From: an uncultured Pelagibacteraceae bacterium
Lineage (GTDB): Bacteria > Pseudomonadota > Alphaproteobacteria > Pelagibacterales > Pelagibacteraceae
Length of the DNA stretch: 64,000 nucleotides
Assembly (NCBI GenBank): GCA_902587155.1
Contig: CACIKE010000005.1
Span: forward strand, 18,981-82,980
Direction: 5' to 3'
The position numbers and the translations under genes were made by a program. How positions within the stretch are numbered: the first letter of the stretch is position 1; each line of letters starts with the position of its first letter. This document shows, piece after piece, positions 46,176-55,351 of the stretch. Below the pieces are notes generated by a model that worked only from the letters and a program-made list of their open reading frames with translations, ran no database searches and was not told the DNA's origin.

Positions 46176-46883
46176 TCATTTTTCTCCGGTTACAATTGGC
46201 TCTGTTCCCTTGGGTCTATCACCTTCTAAATATTCGCCTTTAACTAAATAATAAACTTGTTCTGCAACATTTGTAGTATGATCACCAATACGCTCTATGT
46301 TTTTAGTTACAAACAATAAATGGGTTCCATCTTCTAAATTTTTTTCATTTTCTTTAAGATATTTTATAACTTCTTGCATACAAAGATTTGTTAGATCATC
46401 TATTTGCTCATCACCTTCCCAAACATTTACTGCCATTGGCGCAGATCTTTCTAGATAAGCATCTAATGTTGATTTTAATTGTTTTTGAACATTGGTAGAT
46501 ACTCTATTCAATGAGTCTACCAAGTTCTTTGGAAGATTTTCGTTAAGCAAAAGTGTTCTCTTGGATATATTTTTTGCTAAATCACCTATTCTTTCTAAAT
46601 CTGAAGACATTTTCAAAGCCGTTACTGTCTCTCTTAAATCAATTGCCATAGGTTGTCTTAAAGCAATTAAATTCACAACTTGCTGTTCAATTAAAGTCTC
46701 ATATTTATCTATTTTTTCATCTTCTTGAATAACAGCTTCTGCAATATTATTATCTCTTGTTGTAATGGCTTGAATTGCTTTACCTAAAGAATCTTCACAT
46801 GCACTTCCCATTTTAATTATATTAGCATTAAGATTTTTTAGTTCTTCTTCGTAAGATTTGACTGTATGTGGTGCTTCAGACAT
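46176..46883 (-). CDS. phoU: Phosphate signalling protein PhoU
   Basis: All-helical metal-binding regulator linking Pst transport to PhoR, 235 residues. Two PhoU repeats are visible: (L)ERIGDLAKNISKR and NIERIGDHTTNVAEQ, each with the ExxxD metal motif. Length is normal. It abuts pstB (shared base) and phoB. Confidence 0.95.
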   Translation of the reverse strand: MSEAPHTVKSYEEELKNLNANIIKMGSACEDSLGKAIQAITTRDNNIAEAVIQEDEKIDKYETLIEQQVVNLIALRQPMAIDLRETVTALKMSSDLERIGDLAKNISKRTLLLNENLPKNLVDSLNRVSTNVQKQLKSTLDAYLERSAPMAVNVWEGDEQIDDLTNLCMQEVIKYLKENEKNLEDGTHLLFVTKNIERIGDHTTNVAEQVYYLVKGEYLEGDRPKGTEPIVTGEK

Positions 46884-47638
46884 TATCCGAACCTCCCTGT
46901 TATATAATCTTGCGTTTTTTTATTATCAGGATTCTTAAATATTTTATCAGTAGATCCATGTTCAATCAATTGACCTAAATGAAAAAAACCTGTATTTTGA
47001 GAAACACGTGCTGCTTGAGCCATAGAATGAGTTACAATTATTATTGTGTGCTCTTTTTTTAACTCATCAATCAATTCTTCAATTTGTGCTGTTGCTATTG
47101 GATCTAATGCTGAACAAGGTTCATCCATTAATATAACTTCAGGTCTTACAGAAATCGCTCTAGCAATACAAAGTCTTTGCTGTTGTCCTCCAGATAATCC
47201 AGTTCCAGGTTCATGCAACCTATCTTTTACCTCTTCCCATAGTGCAGCCTTTTTCAAACTAGTTTCAACAATTTCATCCATTTCTTGTTTTGATTGAGCC
47301 ATACCATGAATTGTTGGACCGTAAGACACATTTTCATATAAAGTTTTTGGGAAAGGATTGGGTTTTTGAAAAACCATACCAATTTTTTCTCTTAGTCTTA
47401 CGACATCACAACTTTTATCATTGATATTAAAATCATTAATTAAAATTTCTCCTTTAACACTACAGATATCAATTACATCATTCATTCTATTAAGACATCT
47501 TAGGAAAGTTGATTTACCACAACCAGATGGACCAATTAATGCCGTTACTTGATTTTCCTCAATATCTAAACTTATATTAAAGAGCGCTTGTTTTTTTCCA
47601 TAAAAAACATCAACATCTTTTGCTTTAATCTTTATCAT
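46883..47638 (-). CDS. pstB: Phosphate ABC transporter ATP-binding protein PstB
   Basis: ATPase of the high-affinity phosphate importer, 251 residues. Walker [10 protein letters not shown] (36-44), signature [14 protein letters not shown], Walker [13 protein letters not shown], and switch His in [13 protein letters not shown] at 47638 is preferred over an upstream in-frame one at 47659 because GGAG lies 6 bases before it and the extra residues run into pst[13 protein letters not shown] is typical for PstB. Confidence 0.96.
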   Translation of the reverse strand: MIKIKAKDVDVFYGKKQALFNISLDIEENQVTALIGPSGCGKSTFLRCLNRMNDVIDICSVKGEILINDFNINDKSCDVVRLREKIGMVFQKPNPFPKTLYENVSYGPTIHGMAQSKQEMDEIVETSLKKAALWEEVKDRLHEPGTGLSGGQQQRLCIARAISVRPEVILMDEPCSALDPIATAQIEELIDELKKEHTIIIVTHSMAQAARVSQNTGFFHLGQLIEHGSTDKIFKNPDNKKTQDYITGRFG

Positions 47639-47639
47639 T

Positions 47640-48908
47640 TTAACTCCATTTTTTCTCAAACTTATGTCTTATTATTTGGGCAAATAAATTCATTATTATT
47701 AAAAAGCCAAGTAAGACCATTATACATGCCGAAACTTTTTCTACAAATCCCCTTTCAGCACTTTCAGCCCAAATATAAATTTGAACTGGTAAGCTTGCAG
47801 CAGGATCCATGGGTGATCCAGGTATCGTGTTAACAAAAGCAACCATTCCAATTAAAATTAAGGGTGCAGTTTCTCCTAAAGCTTGAGCTAAACCAATTAT
47901 TGTTCCTGATAACGTGCCAGGCATAGAAAGAGGAACTGTATGATGCATTGTGGTTTGCATTCGACTTGCTCCCATAGCAAGTGCTGCCTCTCTTATACTT
48001 GGTGGAACTGCTTTTAAAGATGCTCTAGCAGCTATAATTATTGTTGGTAAAGTCATTAAGGACAAAGTGATACCTCCAACTAATGGGGTAGACCTTGGTA
48101 AATGAAATATAGCCAATAAAACTCCTAACCCTAATAGACCAAAAACTATAGATGGAACCGCTGCTAAGTTGTTTATATTAACTTCAATAAAATCAGTAAA
48201 TCTATTTTTAGGGGCAAATTCTTCAAGATAGATTGCAGCTAGAACCGCAACAGGAAAAGCTATCATTAAACAAACAAGTATAGAAAAAATTGAGCCCATA
48301 AATGAACTTGCTATTCCAGCTAGCTCAGCTTCTCTTGAGTCAGCATTTGTAAAAAAACTTATATTAAATTTACTTTCAACCTTACCATTTGCAACAAGTT
48401 GATCAAAAATTTTTAATTGATAATCGCTTACTCTTCTTTGGTCTTCAGGTAAATCTCTTGGATAATTTCCTTTAAAGACTTGGTCTAAATCATCTGAAGC
48501 AGTTAGATAAACTTCCTTTGTTTTTCCTATTAAATTGGGGTCATTTAAAAGTTCATTTTTAATTTCTTTTTCAAAAAAATAAGACACCATTCTCTTCAAT
48601 TCATTTTCTTGATCTTCATTGGCGTTTGGATCTAAATCAGCCATTGATTTTAATGCTATATCGTAATAATCAGCGTCCTGTAAATCTTCTTTAGAAGGAT
48701 TTTGGTCTAACATCATTAATTCAGCATCGAAAGTTACTGGAACAATAAGCCATGTTTTTTGAAAAGCTGAATAGCCAGTTGAAAAAATTTTAAAAATAAA
48801 GATTGTTAAAAATAAAAGTGCCATAAAAATTGCACTCAGACCGTATAAGCGAAATCGCTGTTCAGCTTTATATCTTTTATTTAATAATTGTTCTTTATTT
48901 TTATTCAT
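47640..48908 (-). CDS. pstA: Phosphate ABC transporter permease PstA (long form)
   Basis: Inner-membrane permease of 422 residues. The permease core ([45 protein letters not shown] in two parts) is in the C-terminal two thirds. A long, mainly periplasmic insert of about 140 residues lies between the first and second spans, typical of the long alphaproteobacterial PstA with a DUF3333-like N-terminus. The gene overlaps pstC by 8 bp. Confidence 0.94.
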   Translation of the reverse strand: MNKNKEQLLNKRYKAEQRFRLYGLSAIFMALLFLTIFIFKIFSTGYSAFQKTWLIVPVTFDAELMMLDQNPSKEDLQDADYYDIALKSMADLDPNANEDQENELKRMVSYFFEKEIKNELLNDPNLIGKTKEVYLTASDDLDQVFKGNYPRDLPEDQRRVSDYQLKIFDQLVANGKVESKFNISFFTNADSREAELAGIASSFMGSIFSILVCLMIAFPVAVLAAIYLEEFAPKNRFTDFIEVNINNLAAVPSIVFGLLGLGVLLAIFHLPRSTPLVGGITLSLMTLPTIIIAARASLKAVPPSIREAALAMGASRMQTTMHHTVPLSMPGTLSGTIIGLAQALGETAPLILIGMVAFVNTIPGSPMDPAASLPVQIYIWAESAERGFVEKVSACIMVLLGFLIIMNLFAQIIRHKFEKKWS

Positions 48909-50286
48909 ATTTTTCTCTATATTTTTTAACTACTCTCAAGGCCACAATATTTAAACAAAGTGTTACTAAAAATAATGACATACCTAAAGCAAAAGCAGCT
49001 TGCGTTTTGGGGTCGCCAAAAGCTTGGTCACCAATTAGAATAACTACAATTTGAGCTGTAATCGTTGAAGTAGATTCTAAAGGATTTAAAGTTAAATTAG
49101 CAGCTAAACCAGAGGCCATAACAACTATCATTGTTTCTCCAATAGCTCTTGAAACACCAAGTAAAATAGATCCAACTATCCCCGGCAATGCCGCGGGAAA
49201 AATAACTCTCTTAATTGTTTCTGATTTAGTTGCTCCCATAGCGTAACTTCCATCTCTTAAACTTTGAGGCACACTTGTAATTACATCGTCACTTAAACTT
49301 GAAATAAATGGTATAATCATAATACCCATTACCCCTCCTGCTGCTAAAGCACTTTCAGCTGAAACTTCAAGACCCATTGAAGTTCCTAATTCTTTCAAAA
49401 ATGGTCCAACAGTTAGAGCAGCAAAAAAACCATAAACAACTGTTGGTATACCAGCTAAAATTTCAATTAATGGTTTTGCATATTGTCTAACTTTAGTTGA
49501 TGCATATTCAGCTAAATAAATTCCACTCATTAATCCAATTGGGATAGCAACGCACATAGCAATAAATGCAATAAAAAAAGTACCTGCAAAAATAGGGACT
49601 GCTCCAAAAGTATCTGAATACATTGTCGGATCTAAAGCCTCAGAAGAATCTCTAACAAAAGCTTTTGCTGGATACCAGTGAGTTCCAAAGACAAAATCAA
49701 ATAATGGAATTACTTTAAAAAAATCTATAGTTTGAAATATAAGTGAGAAAACTATTCCAACAGTAGTTAATATTGCAGCTAAAGAAGCTGTAAATAAAAC
49801 TGCGTTCAAAAATTTTTCAACTGGTTCTCTTGTTCTAGAATTAGATGAAATTCTTTTATACGCATAAGCAACAGAGGCAATAATTGCAGATAATACTATA
49901 ACAACTTTTGAACTTTGAGCTATTGATCGAAGACTTAAATATTTTTCAGCTGAAGCTTCAATTAAAGGTGTAATTTCTCCAGTGAATTGCCCTCGAGACA
50001 ATGCTTTTGATTTTTCGTATAATAAATTTAATTCATCATCAAGATAACCTTGATTTGAATAATCACTTAAGATTAATAGTTTTACAATTGTGGGCTCAAA
50101 AATTGCCCATAATGAAAAAATTATAAAGGCTGGTATTGCACACCAGATTGCAAGATAATAACCATAAAATTGTGGTAATGCGGTTAATCTTTTTTTTGTA
50201 GATTGAATTGTATATGCTTTTTTGCGTCCAAAATAATAGCTTGTGAAACCTAGAAGAACAATAAATGTAAATAATATTAAGTTCAC
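48901..50286 (-). CDS. pstC: Phosphate ABC transporter permease PstC (long form)
   Basis: Second permease, 461 residues with about eight spans. The core motif is SLRDGSYAMGATKSETIKRV, and IEILAGIPTVVYGFFAAL is also diagnostic. The N-terminal 150 residues contain two extra spans and a periplasmic loop, the long PstC form. It follows pstS after 91 bp with a terminator-like hairpin between, so its level can be lower than that of pstS. Confidence 0.94.
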   Translation of the reverse strand: MNLILFTFIVLLGFTSYYFGRKKAYTIQSTKKRLTALPQFYGYYLAIWCAIPAFIIFSLWAIFEPTIVKLLILSDYSNQGYLDDELNLLYEKSKALSRGQFTGEITPLIEASAEKYLSLRSIAQSSKVVIVLSAIIASVAYAYKRISSNSRTREPVEKFLNAVLFTASLAAILTTVGIVFSLIFQTIDFFKVIPLFDFVFGTHWYPAKAFVRDSSEALDPTMYSDTFGAVPIFAGTFFIAFIAMCVAIPIGLMSGIYLAEYASTKVRQYAKPLIEILAGIPTVVYGFFAALTVGPFLKELGTSMGLEVSAESALAAGGVMGIMIIPFISSLSDDVITSVPQSLRDGSYAMGATKSETIKRVIFPAALPGIVGSILLGVSRAIGETMIVVMASGLAANLTLNPLESTSTITAQIVVILIGDQAFGDPKTQAAFALGMSLFLVTLCLNIVALRVVKKYREKYE

Positions 50287-50321
50287 AGAATCTCCTTAAG
50301 TGAGGACTTTACTCTTTTTTT

Positions 50322-50353
50322 AAAAAAAAGGGGTCTAAAAAGACCCCCTTTTT
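50322..50353 (-). terminator. Intrinsic terminator/attenuator between pstS and pstC
   Basis: Inverted repeat AGACCCC/GGGGTCT around a 4-6 base loop, flanked by A and T runs so that a T-run follows the hairpin on the minus strand (and a shorter one on the plus). It lies just after pstS, so it probably lets the binding protein be made in excess over the membrane parts, with partial read-through. Confidence 0.85.
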
Positions 50354-50377
50354 AATCATTTGTTAACTGAGGAATAA

Positions 50378-51409
50378 TTAATTACCCATAGCAACTAGCT
50401 TCGTAGCATTAGTTCTAGTTGTTTTATACAACTTAGAGTCTAATGGCACTAAACCAATGTCTGCTAAGTAACCCCCTTTTCCAATAGCTTTCTTAGTTGT
50501 GAATTCTTTCACAAACTCATGTAAGCCTGGAATTACTCCAACGTGTGCTTTTTTCACGTAGAAGAATAAAGGTCTAGCAACAGCATAACTGTAGTCTTGA
50601 ATAGACTTTAATGACGGTTGTCCACCATCAATACTTGCTGCTTGCAATTTATCTTTTGCAGCTAAGAAATAACTGAAACCAAAGAAACCAAACATTTCTT
50701 TATCTTGAGTTAACTTTTGGATGATTAAACTATCGTTTTCTCCAACTTCAATAGCAGCACCATCTTCTCTGTAAAGTTTTTGAGGTTTTTTGTATTTTTT
50801 ATTTCCAGCTTCAAAACCTGCTTTATAAAGAGCTTTAGCTTCTTTAGTCATACCTTTTTTCATTACTAAAGAATTCCAAGCATCTCTAGTTCCTGATGTT
50901 CCTGGTGGGATCATCACTGAAATTTTTTGTTTTGGTAAGCTAGGGTCAATTTGGTCCCAAGTTTTATAAATATTTGGAACTAATTTACCATCAACAACTG
51001 TATGAGCAGCAAGTGCTAAATATAATTGTTCTTTAGTAAAGTTTACTGGTTTTGCATCTTTGCTGTAAGCTAATGTAATACCATCGTTACCAATTACGAT
51101 CTCAACGATATCATTAACACCATTTTTCTTACATAGAGCTTTTTCTTTATCTTTCATAGCTCTTGATGCATTTGTAATATCTGGATGTTGTTCACCTACA
51201 CCAGCACAGAATAGTTTAGCTCCACCACCAGTACCAGTAGACTCGATTACAGGAGTTTTAAATCCTGAACCACCAAATCTTTCAGCAACAACTGTTGCAT
51301 AAGGGAATACTGTAGAAGAACCAACTATCTTAATTTGATCTCTTGCTTGAGCAACAGTTGCAATTGAAAGTGCAACTAAAGAAGCAATTACTATAGTTAG
51401 TTTTTTCAT
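50378..51409 (-). CDS. pstS: Phosphate-binding periplasmic protein PstS
   Basis: Substrate-binding protein of the Pst importer, 343 residues. The signal peptide runs to about residue 22 (VAQA). Phosphate-site segments IVGSSTVFPYA, ESTGTGGGAKLFCAG and PPGTSGTRDAW are present. It is first in the pst operon and has a PhoB-type box array upstream. Codon use here is less AT-rich at the protein level (more Ala/Gly), as expected for a highly expressed protein. Confidence 0.97.
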   Translation of the reverse strand: MKKLTIVIASLVALSIATVAQARDQIKIVGSSTVFPYATVVAERFGGSGFKTPVIESTGTGGGAKLFCAGVGEQHPDITNASRAMKDKEKALCKKNGVNDIVEIVIGNDGITLAYSKDAKPVNFTKEQLYLALAAHTVVDGKLVPNIYKTWDQIDPSLPKQKISVMIPPGTSGTRDAWNSLVMKKGMTKEAKALYKAGFEAGNKKYKKPQKLYREDGAAIEVGENDSLIIQKLTQDKEMFGFFGFSYFLAAKDKLQAASIDGGQPSLKSIQDYSYAVARPLFFYVKKAHVGVIPGLHEFVKEFTTKKAIGKGGYLADIGLVPLDSKLYKTTRTNATKLVAMGN

Positions 51410-51479
51410 TATCTTTAATCCTTTCGTTATTTATTAATTAAAAGATGATTGACTCGTATAAATTTATTGAATCTTTAAT

Positions 51480-51507
51480 ATTACAGAATTGTTACACTTT
51501 TGTTAAA
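51480..51507 (-). promoter_or_regulatory. PhoB box array upstream of pstS
   Basis: On the minus strand TTTAAC (51507), TGTAAC (51496) and TGTAAT (51485) stand at exact 11-bp steps. TATTAA follows the central half-site after 10 bp and TTTATA lies further on, either serving as -10. The pstS ATG is about 70 bp downstream. This is the clearest PhoB site of the window and the model for the other calls. Confidence 0.8.
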
Positions 51508-51518
51508 AAGGTAACTTT

Positions 51519-52127
51519 TTAGTTGTATTTTTTTGATATATTTATTTGATCAATATCAGTTTCTAAGCCACCAATACATGAAACAGGGTTTACCTGTTCA
51601 TTAAGAGCTAGTTCTTTTGTTGGACGTAAAGTTATTTCTAGTTTTACTAAGTTTACTAATTCCTCTCTAATTTCTTCATCATATCTCCAGCTTGGCCATG
51701 AACTTGGGGTTGAAAATATAGAGGTTAAATAGCTTGTAGCCATAGTATATCTATAATTACTCAAATTTTCATTCCTCAATAAAAAATCTCTTACAGAATT
51801 AAAAATATTTCTACATCTAAAAGAATCTGAAAAATAATTTTCCTTCTTGAGATTTCTATTCATAGGAACAGAAACAATTAAATCAATTGAATTTTTAGAA
51901 TACGAGGTAACTACGTCTGTATAAAATTCAGCTTCAGTAACTTCTAAATGATCTTTAATAGAAGGATATGAAGTTTTCAAATCTGCCTCTAATCTAAAAA
52001 TTCCAATATCAAAAACTGTAAGTTGCTGATTTCTTAATAATGTTGTGATATCTTTAGAAAAAACACTTGTTGTTATAGAGCTTAATAAAAAAGCAAAAAT
52101 CAAAATATTTTTGAATATTTTAACCAT
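51519..52127 (-). CDS. Unrecognised secreted protein between phoR and pstS
   Basis: 202-residue protein with a signal peptide (about residues 1-24, ending near VFS). I do not recognise the family. The mature part is mixed alpha/beta in look, with two cysteines (in SFRCRNIF and PVSCIGG) that could form a disulfide, and a WPSWRYDEEIREEL segment. No enzyme motif is seen. It lies 109 bp upstream of pstS and 91 bp after phoR, with a weak PhoB-like pattern before it. A periplasmic role in phosphate sensing or scavenging is a guess from position only. Confidence 0.75.
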   Translation of the reverse strand: MVKIFKNILIFAFLLSSITTSVFSKDITTLLRNQQLTVFDIGIFRLEADLKTSYPSIKDHLEVTEAEFYTDVVTSYSKNSIDLIVSVPMNRNLKKENYFSDSFRCRNIFNSVRDFLLRNENLSNYRYTMATSYLTSIFSTPSSWPSWRYDEEIREELVNLVKLEITLRPTKELALNEQVNPVSCIGGLETDIDQINISKKYN

Positions 52128-52156
52128 ATAAAAAAATTAATTAAAAGATTAACATT

Positions 52157-52178
52157 AATCAAGTAAAGAATTGTTAAA
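52157..52178 (-). promoter_or_regulatory. Weak PhoB-like site upstream of the secreted orphan gene
   Basis: Minus-strand TTTAAC (52178) and TTTACT (52167) are 11 bp apart, and a TGTAAT lies in phase 22 bp earlier (52200). The second half-site is degenerate against TGTAAC. It is 40-50 bp before the start of the 202-residue secreted protein. AT-rich DNA makes chance matches likely. Confidence 0.3.
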
Positions 52179-52218
52179 AAAACCTTCTAAAACTATTACA
52201 ATATAATATTTTTTAAAT

Positions 52219-53364
52219 TTAAGTTTTCGCTGGTAAATAAATTTGAATTTCAGTTCCTTGGTTTTCCTCACTTAGAATCTCATAGTGTCCACGATGTTGA
52301 GTAACTATATGTTTAACAATAGCTAATCCTAAACCGGTTCCACCAACCTTGTTACTTTGTTCATGATCTACCCTAAAAAATCTTTCTGTAATTCTAGAAA
52401 TATATCTTTGAGGAATGCCAACACCTTCGTCTTTAATACTGATCATAAAATTTTTTTCTAACAATTTACCATCGCTAATTTTGCTTGATATAAAAATAGA
52501 CTTATTTTCCTTTGAATACTTAATTGCATTATCTAAAAGATTAGAAAAAACAGTTTGTAATTTTTTTTCATCTCCAATAACAACTGTTGGATTGGCGAGA
52601 GATAAATTAATATTTAATTTCTTTCTTTTTAAAACAATCTCAAAATTACTGATGATTGTTTTGAAAAGATCATTTATATCAACTAAAGAGTTTGGCCTTA
52701 TGTGTTCTTCTAATTCAATTCTTGTGAGTATTAAAAGATCATTAATTAAATTTTCCATTCTATTTGATTGATCAGTCATTATTTTCATAAATTTTTTTTT
52801 AGCCTTTTCATCATCAGACGCTGGGCCCTCAATTGTTTCTAGTGATCCTTTGATTGCCATTAAAGGTGTTCTTAATTCATGGCTTACATTTGCTACAAAA
52901 TCAGTTTTAAATTTTTGTGCTTTTGTAATTTCAGTAAAATCTTTTAAAAATAACACAACAGAGTCTGGTTCAGTAAACAAATGAGTTGGGCCAGGAATAA
53001 TATAAATTTTATAGAATTGATATGATGGGAGGTCTATTTCAACATCGATATTTTTTGTTTTATTTTCTACGATAGCTTTTTCAATATTTTCTATTAATTC
53101 TGGTTTTCGAATTATAGAAGATATGTTTTTATCAATTAAATTACTTCCAAATCTTTTTAATGCACTTGGATTGGCATATTTAATTATGTTAAATTTATTT
53201 AATGCAAAAAATTGATCTTCAAGCTCATCAATAATTACTCTTTTTGTTTTTTCTTCTCTTTTATTAACTATTGTAGCGGTATTTATTGATTTATTTTTTT
53301 TTTGATTAAGTAAATAGAGAAGATAAACTATTACAACTATAAGTAGAATGACGAAATATTCCAT
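52219..53364 (-). CDS. phoR: Phosphate regulon sensor histidine kinase PhoR
   Basis: Membrane histidine kinase of 381 residues. One N-terminal span (about residues 3-20), a PAS-like domain (about 45-150), then HisKA with H162 in VANVSHELRTP, and an ATPase domain with N-box LLDNAIKYS, G-boxes DEGVGIP and GGTGLGLAIVKH. There is no sizeable periplasmic loop, as is usual for PhoR, which senses through PstSCAB-PhoU. It is separated from phoB by the pst genes, on the same strand. Confidence 0.92.
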   Translation of the reverse strand: MEYFVILLIVVIVYLLYLLNQKKNKSINTATIVNKREEKTKRVIIDELEDQFFALNKFNIIKYANPSALKRFGSNLIDKNISSIIRKPELIENIEKAIVENKTKNIDVEIDLPSYQFYKIYIIPGPTHLFTEPDSVVLFLKDFTEITKAQKFKTDFVANVSHELRTPLMAIKGSLETIEGPASDDEKAKKKFMKIMTDQSNRMENLINDLLILTRIELEEHIRPNSLVDINDLFKTIISNFEIVLKRKKLNINLSLANPTVVIGDEKKLQTVFSNLLDNAIKYSKENKSIFISSKISDGKLLEKNFMISIKDEGVGIPQRYISRITERFFRVDHEQSNKVGGTGLGLAIVKHIVTQHRGHYEILSEENQGTEIQIYLPAKT

Positions 53365-53429
53365 AAATTTAGATGGCTTAATTTTGCATCATTACACTTT
53401 TTAATGCAAATAAATTAAGGAAAAATTAA

Positions 53430-54437
53430 CTAATGATTTGGTGAAATATTGTTAAAAAATATTTTTGCTGTTTCTTCCCAAGTGAATTTTTTTGCAAATT
53501 CAAGACAATCATTTCTATTAACTTTCAAAGCTTTATGTGCTGATACTTTAAGATCATCATCTAAACAATTTATTTTGGATCCTTCAAATATATCTTTAGG
53601 ACCTGGAACAGGATACGCAGCAACAGGTGTTCCACAATTTAAAGCTTCTGTAACTACAATTCCAAATGTATCTGTTTTACTTGGGAAAACAAAAACATCA
53701 GAGGATGCAAAATGTGATGCTAATTCACCATTTGTTTTTTCTCCTAAAAAAATATCTTTAGGGAATTCCTTTTTCAATTTTTTTAAATCAGGTCCTTTTC
53801 CTATAATTATCTTTGTACCTTCTAGATCACATTCTAAGAAAGCTCTTATGTTTTTTTCAACTGCAACTCTTCCAACATAAATCCAAATAGGTCTTTTATG
53901 AGGTAAATCAATTTTTTTAGGGTTCTTAAAAGCTCCATGATTTCCTCCTCTAGTCCAAGTAATCATTTTATTGTCATCTATACCTATATCGATTAATTCT
54001 TTTCTCATAGACTCTGTAGTTACTAAAATTCTCTCAGCCTTATTATGAAAATTTGCTAAGAATTTTTCAGCCCATTTTGCTGGTATAATAGGAAAGTAAA
54101 GTTTTAGATATTTATCAAATCTTGTATGGAAACTCGTAGTAAACTTTAGATTATTTTTTAAACAATATCTTCTTGCCATAGTGCCTATCGGGCCTTCGGT
54201 AGCGATATGAATTGCATCTGGATTGATTTTCTTTATTAAACTACCAACTCTGGGCCATACATTTATAGACAACCTAATTTCATTATATTTCGGCATCGGA
54301 AAAGTAAAAAATAAGTCAGGTGTAATATATTCTATTCTATGACCTTGTTCTTTTAATATATTGCCTGTTTCATGTAAGGTTCTTACAACACCATTTACTT
54401 GGGGAAAATATGCATCTGTAGCAATTAAAATTTTCAT
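53430..54437 (-). CDS. agt: Family 4 glycosyltransferase, Agt-like (glycolipid synthesis)
   Basis: Cytoplasmic-face glycosyltransferase of the GT-B fold, 335 residues. The N-terminal PQVNGVVRTLHETGNIL is typical of GT4 enzymes making glycosyl-diacylglycerols. The donor-site motif is FVFPSKTDTFGIVVTEALNCG with the EX7E pair (read as TDTFGIVVTEA). It lies 3 bp after the PlcP-like gene, the known plcP-agt pairing in marine heterotrophs in which Agt adds glucose or glucuronate to diacylglycerol when phosphate is short. The sugar cannot be told. Confidence 0.82.
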   Translation of the reverse strand: MKILIATDAYFPQVNGVVRTLHETGNILKEQGHRIEYITPDLFFTFPMPKYNEIRLSINVWPRVGSLIKKINPDAIHIATEGPIGTMARRYCLKNNLKFTTSFHTRFDKYLKLYFPIIPAKWAEKFLANFHNKAERILVTTESMRKELIDIGIDDNKMITWTRGGNHGAFKNPKKIDLPHKRPIWIYVGRVAVEKNIRAFLECDLEGTKIIIGKGPDLKKLKKEFPKDIFLGEKTNGELASHFASSDVFVFPSKTDTFGIVVTEALNCGTPVAAYPVPGPKDIFEGSKINCLDDDLKVSAHKALKVNRNDCLEFAKKFTWEETAKIFFNNISPNH

Positions 54438-54440
54438 TAA

Positions 54441-55253
54441 TTATGAAGCTTTTTTTAATTCTTCAGTTTTAATTGGTTCAATTTTTTCTTTATCGTCTAA
54501 ATATTGTTCTCTTATTTTGTCCCAATATAATATTTCAAAACTACCATCATAATTTTCGGCTAATGCAGTGCAGGACTCAACCCAGTCTCCACAATTTAAA
54601 TAATTGACCCCATTAAAATCTCTATCCTCAGCATGATGGATGTGGCCACAAATAATTCCATCAAATTTTTTTCTTTTTGCATAATCTGAAAGTGTTTTTT
54701 CATATTCACCAATATATTTAACTGCATTTTTGACTTTATACTTTAAAAATTTTGCAAGAGACCAATATTCTTTTCCTCTCAATCTTCTAAAAAAATTAAT
54801 TATTACATTTAATTTTAATAGTAAATTATAGGCTATTGATCCAAGTTTAGATAACCATTTAGCATGTTTCATAACACCATCCCAAGCATCACCATGAACA
54901 ACAACATATTTTTTTCCTGCATTTGTTTCATGAATAACTCTATTAACCATATGGATGTCACCAAAATGCATTGGAATAAATTTTCTTAACATTTCGTCAT
55001 GATTACCCATAATGTAGAAAACTTTAGTACCATGCCTAGCTTTTCTTAAAATTTTTTGGATTACATCATTATGTTCTTGAGGCCAAAAAAAGCTTTTTTG
55101 CATTTCCCAGATATCTATAATGTCCCCTACAAGATAAAGATTTTCGGATCTTGAGTTTTTAAAAAACTCTAAAAGTTTTTTTGCCTGACAACCCTTGGTA
55201 CCTAAATGAACATCAGAAATAAATATACTTTTATATTTAAGTAAATTAGGCAT
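54441..55253 (-). CDS. plcP: PlcP-like phospholipase C (metallophosphoesterase)
   Basis: 270-residue calcineurin-like phosphoesterase resembling LpxH. Metal motifs are ISDVHLGT, LVGDIIDIWE, GNHDE, and VVHGDAWD with GHIHHAED at the end. Families of this type next to agt are PlcP, a manganese phospholipase C that turns phosphatidyl lipids into diacylglycerol during phosphate starvation. LpxH itself is unlikely because the gene sits with agt and phoR and has a PhoB-type box upstream. A stretch of basic and aromatic residues (around 140-165) may touch the membrane. Confidence 0.82.
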   Translation of the reverse strand: MPNLLKYKSIFISDVHLGTKGCQAKKLLEFFKNSRSENLYLVGDIIDIWEMQKSFFWPQEHNDVIQKILRKARHGTKVFYIMGNHDEMLRKFIPMHFGDIHMVNRVIHETNAGKKYVVVHGDAWDGVMKHAKWLSKLGSIAYNLLLKLNVIINFFRRLRGKEYWSLAKFLKYKVKNAVKYIGEYEKTLSDYAKRKKFDGIICGHIHHAEDRDFNGVNYLNCGDWVESCTALAENYDGSFEILYWDKIREQYLDDKEKIEPIKTEELKKAS

Positions 55254-55315
55254 TTAAAAACCTATATTTTAATACAACTGTAACACGAATCATGTAATTC
55301 TTATTTCATTTAAAT

Positions 55316-55332
55316 GTTACAAATTTGTTAAA
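55316..55332 (-). promoter_or_regulatory. Candidate PhoB box upstream of plcP-agt
   Basis: Minus strand TTTAACAAATTTGTAAC: half-sites TTTAAC (55332) and TGTAAC (55321), 11 bp apart, nearly the same as the first two half-sites at pstS. It is about 62 bp before the plcP ATG. On the plus strand a CTGTAAC...TGTAAT pair at 55278-55298, with a 14-bp step, could serve the divergent kinase gene but is a poorer fit. Confidence 0.65.
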
Positions 55333-55351
55333 AATTTTTTAAGGATTAATT

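Noticed and set aside
53365..53429. PhoB box upstream of phoR
   Set aside because: A lone TGTAAT on the minus strand (53396-53391) has no partner at 11 bp in either direction.
54441..55253. LpxH (UDP-2,3-diacylglucosamine pyrophosphatase)
   Set aside because: The fold fits, but the agt neighbour, phoR linkage and PhoB-like box favour PlcP; lipid A genes are absent here.
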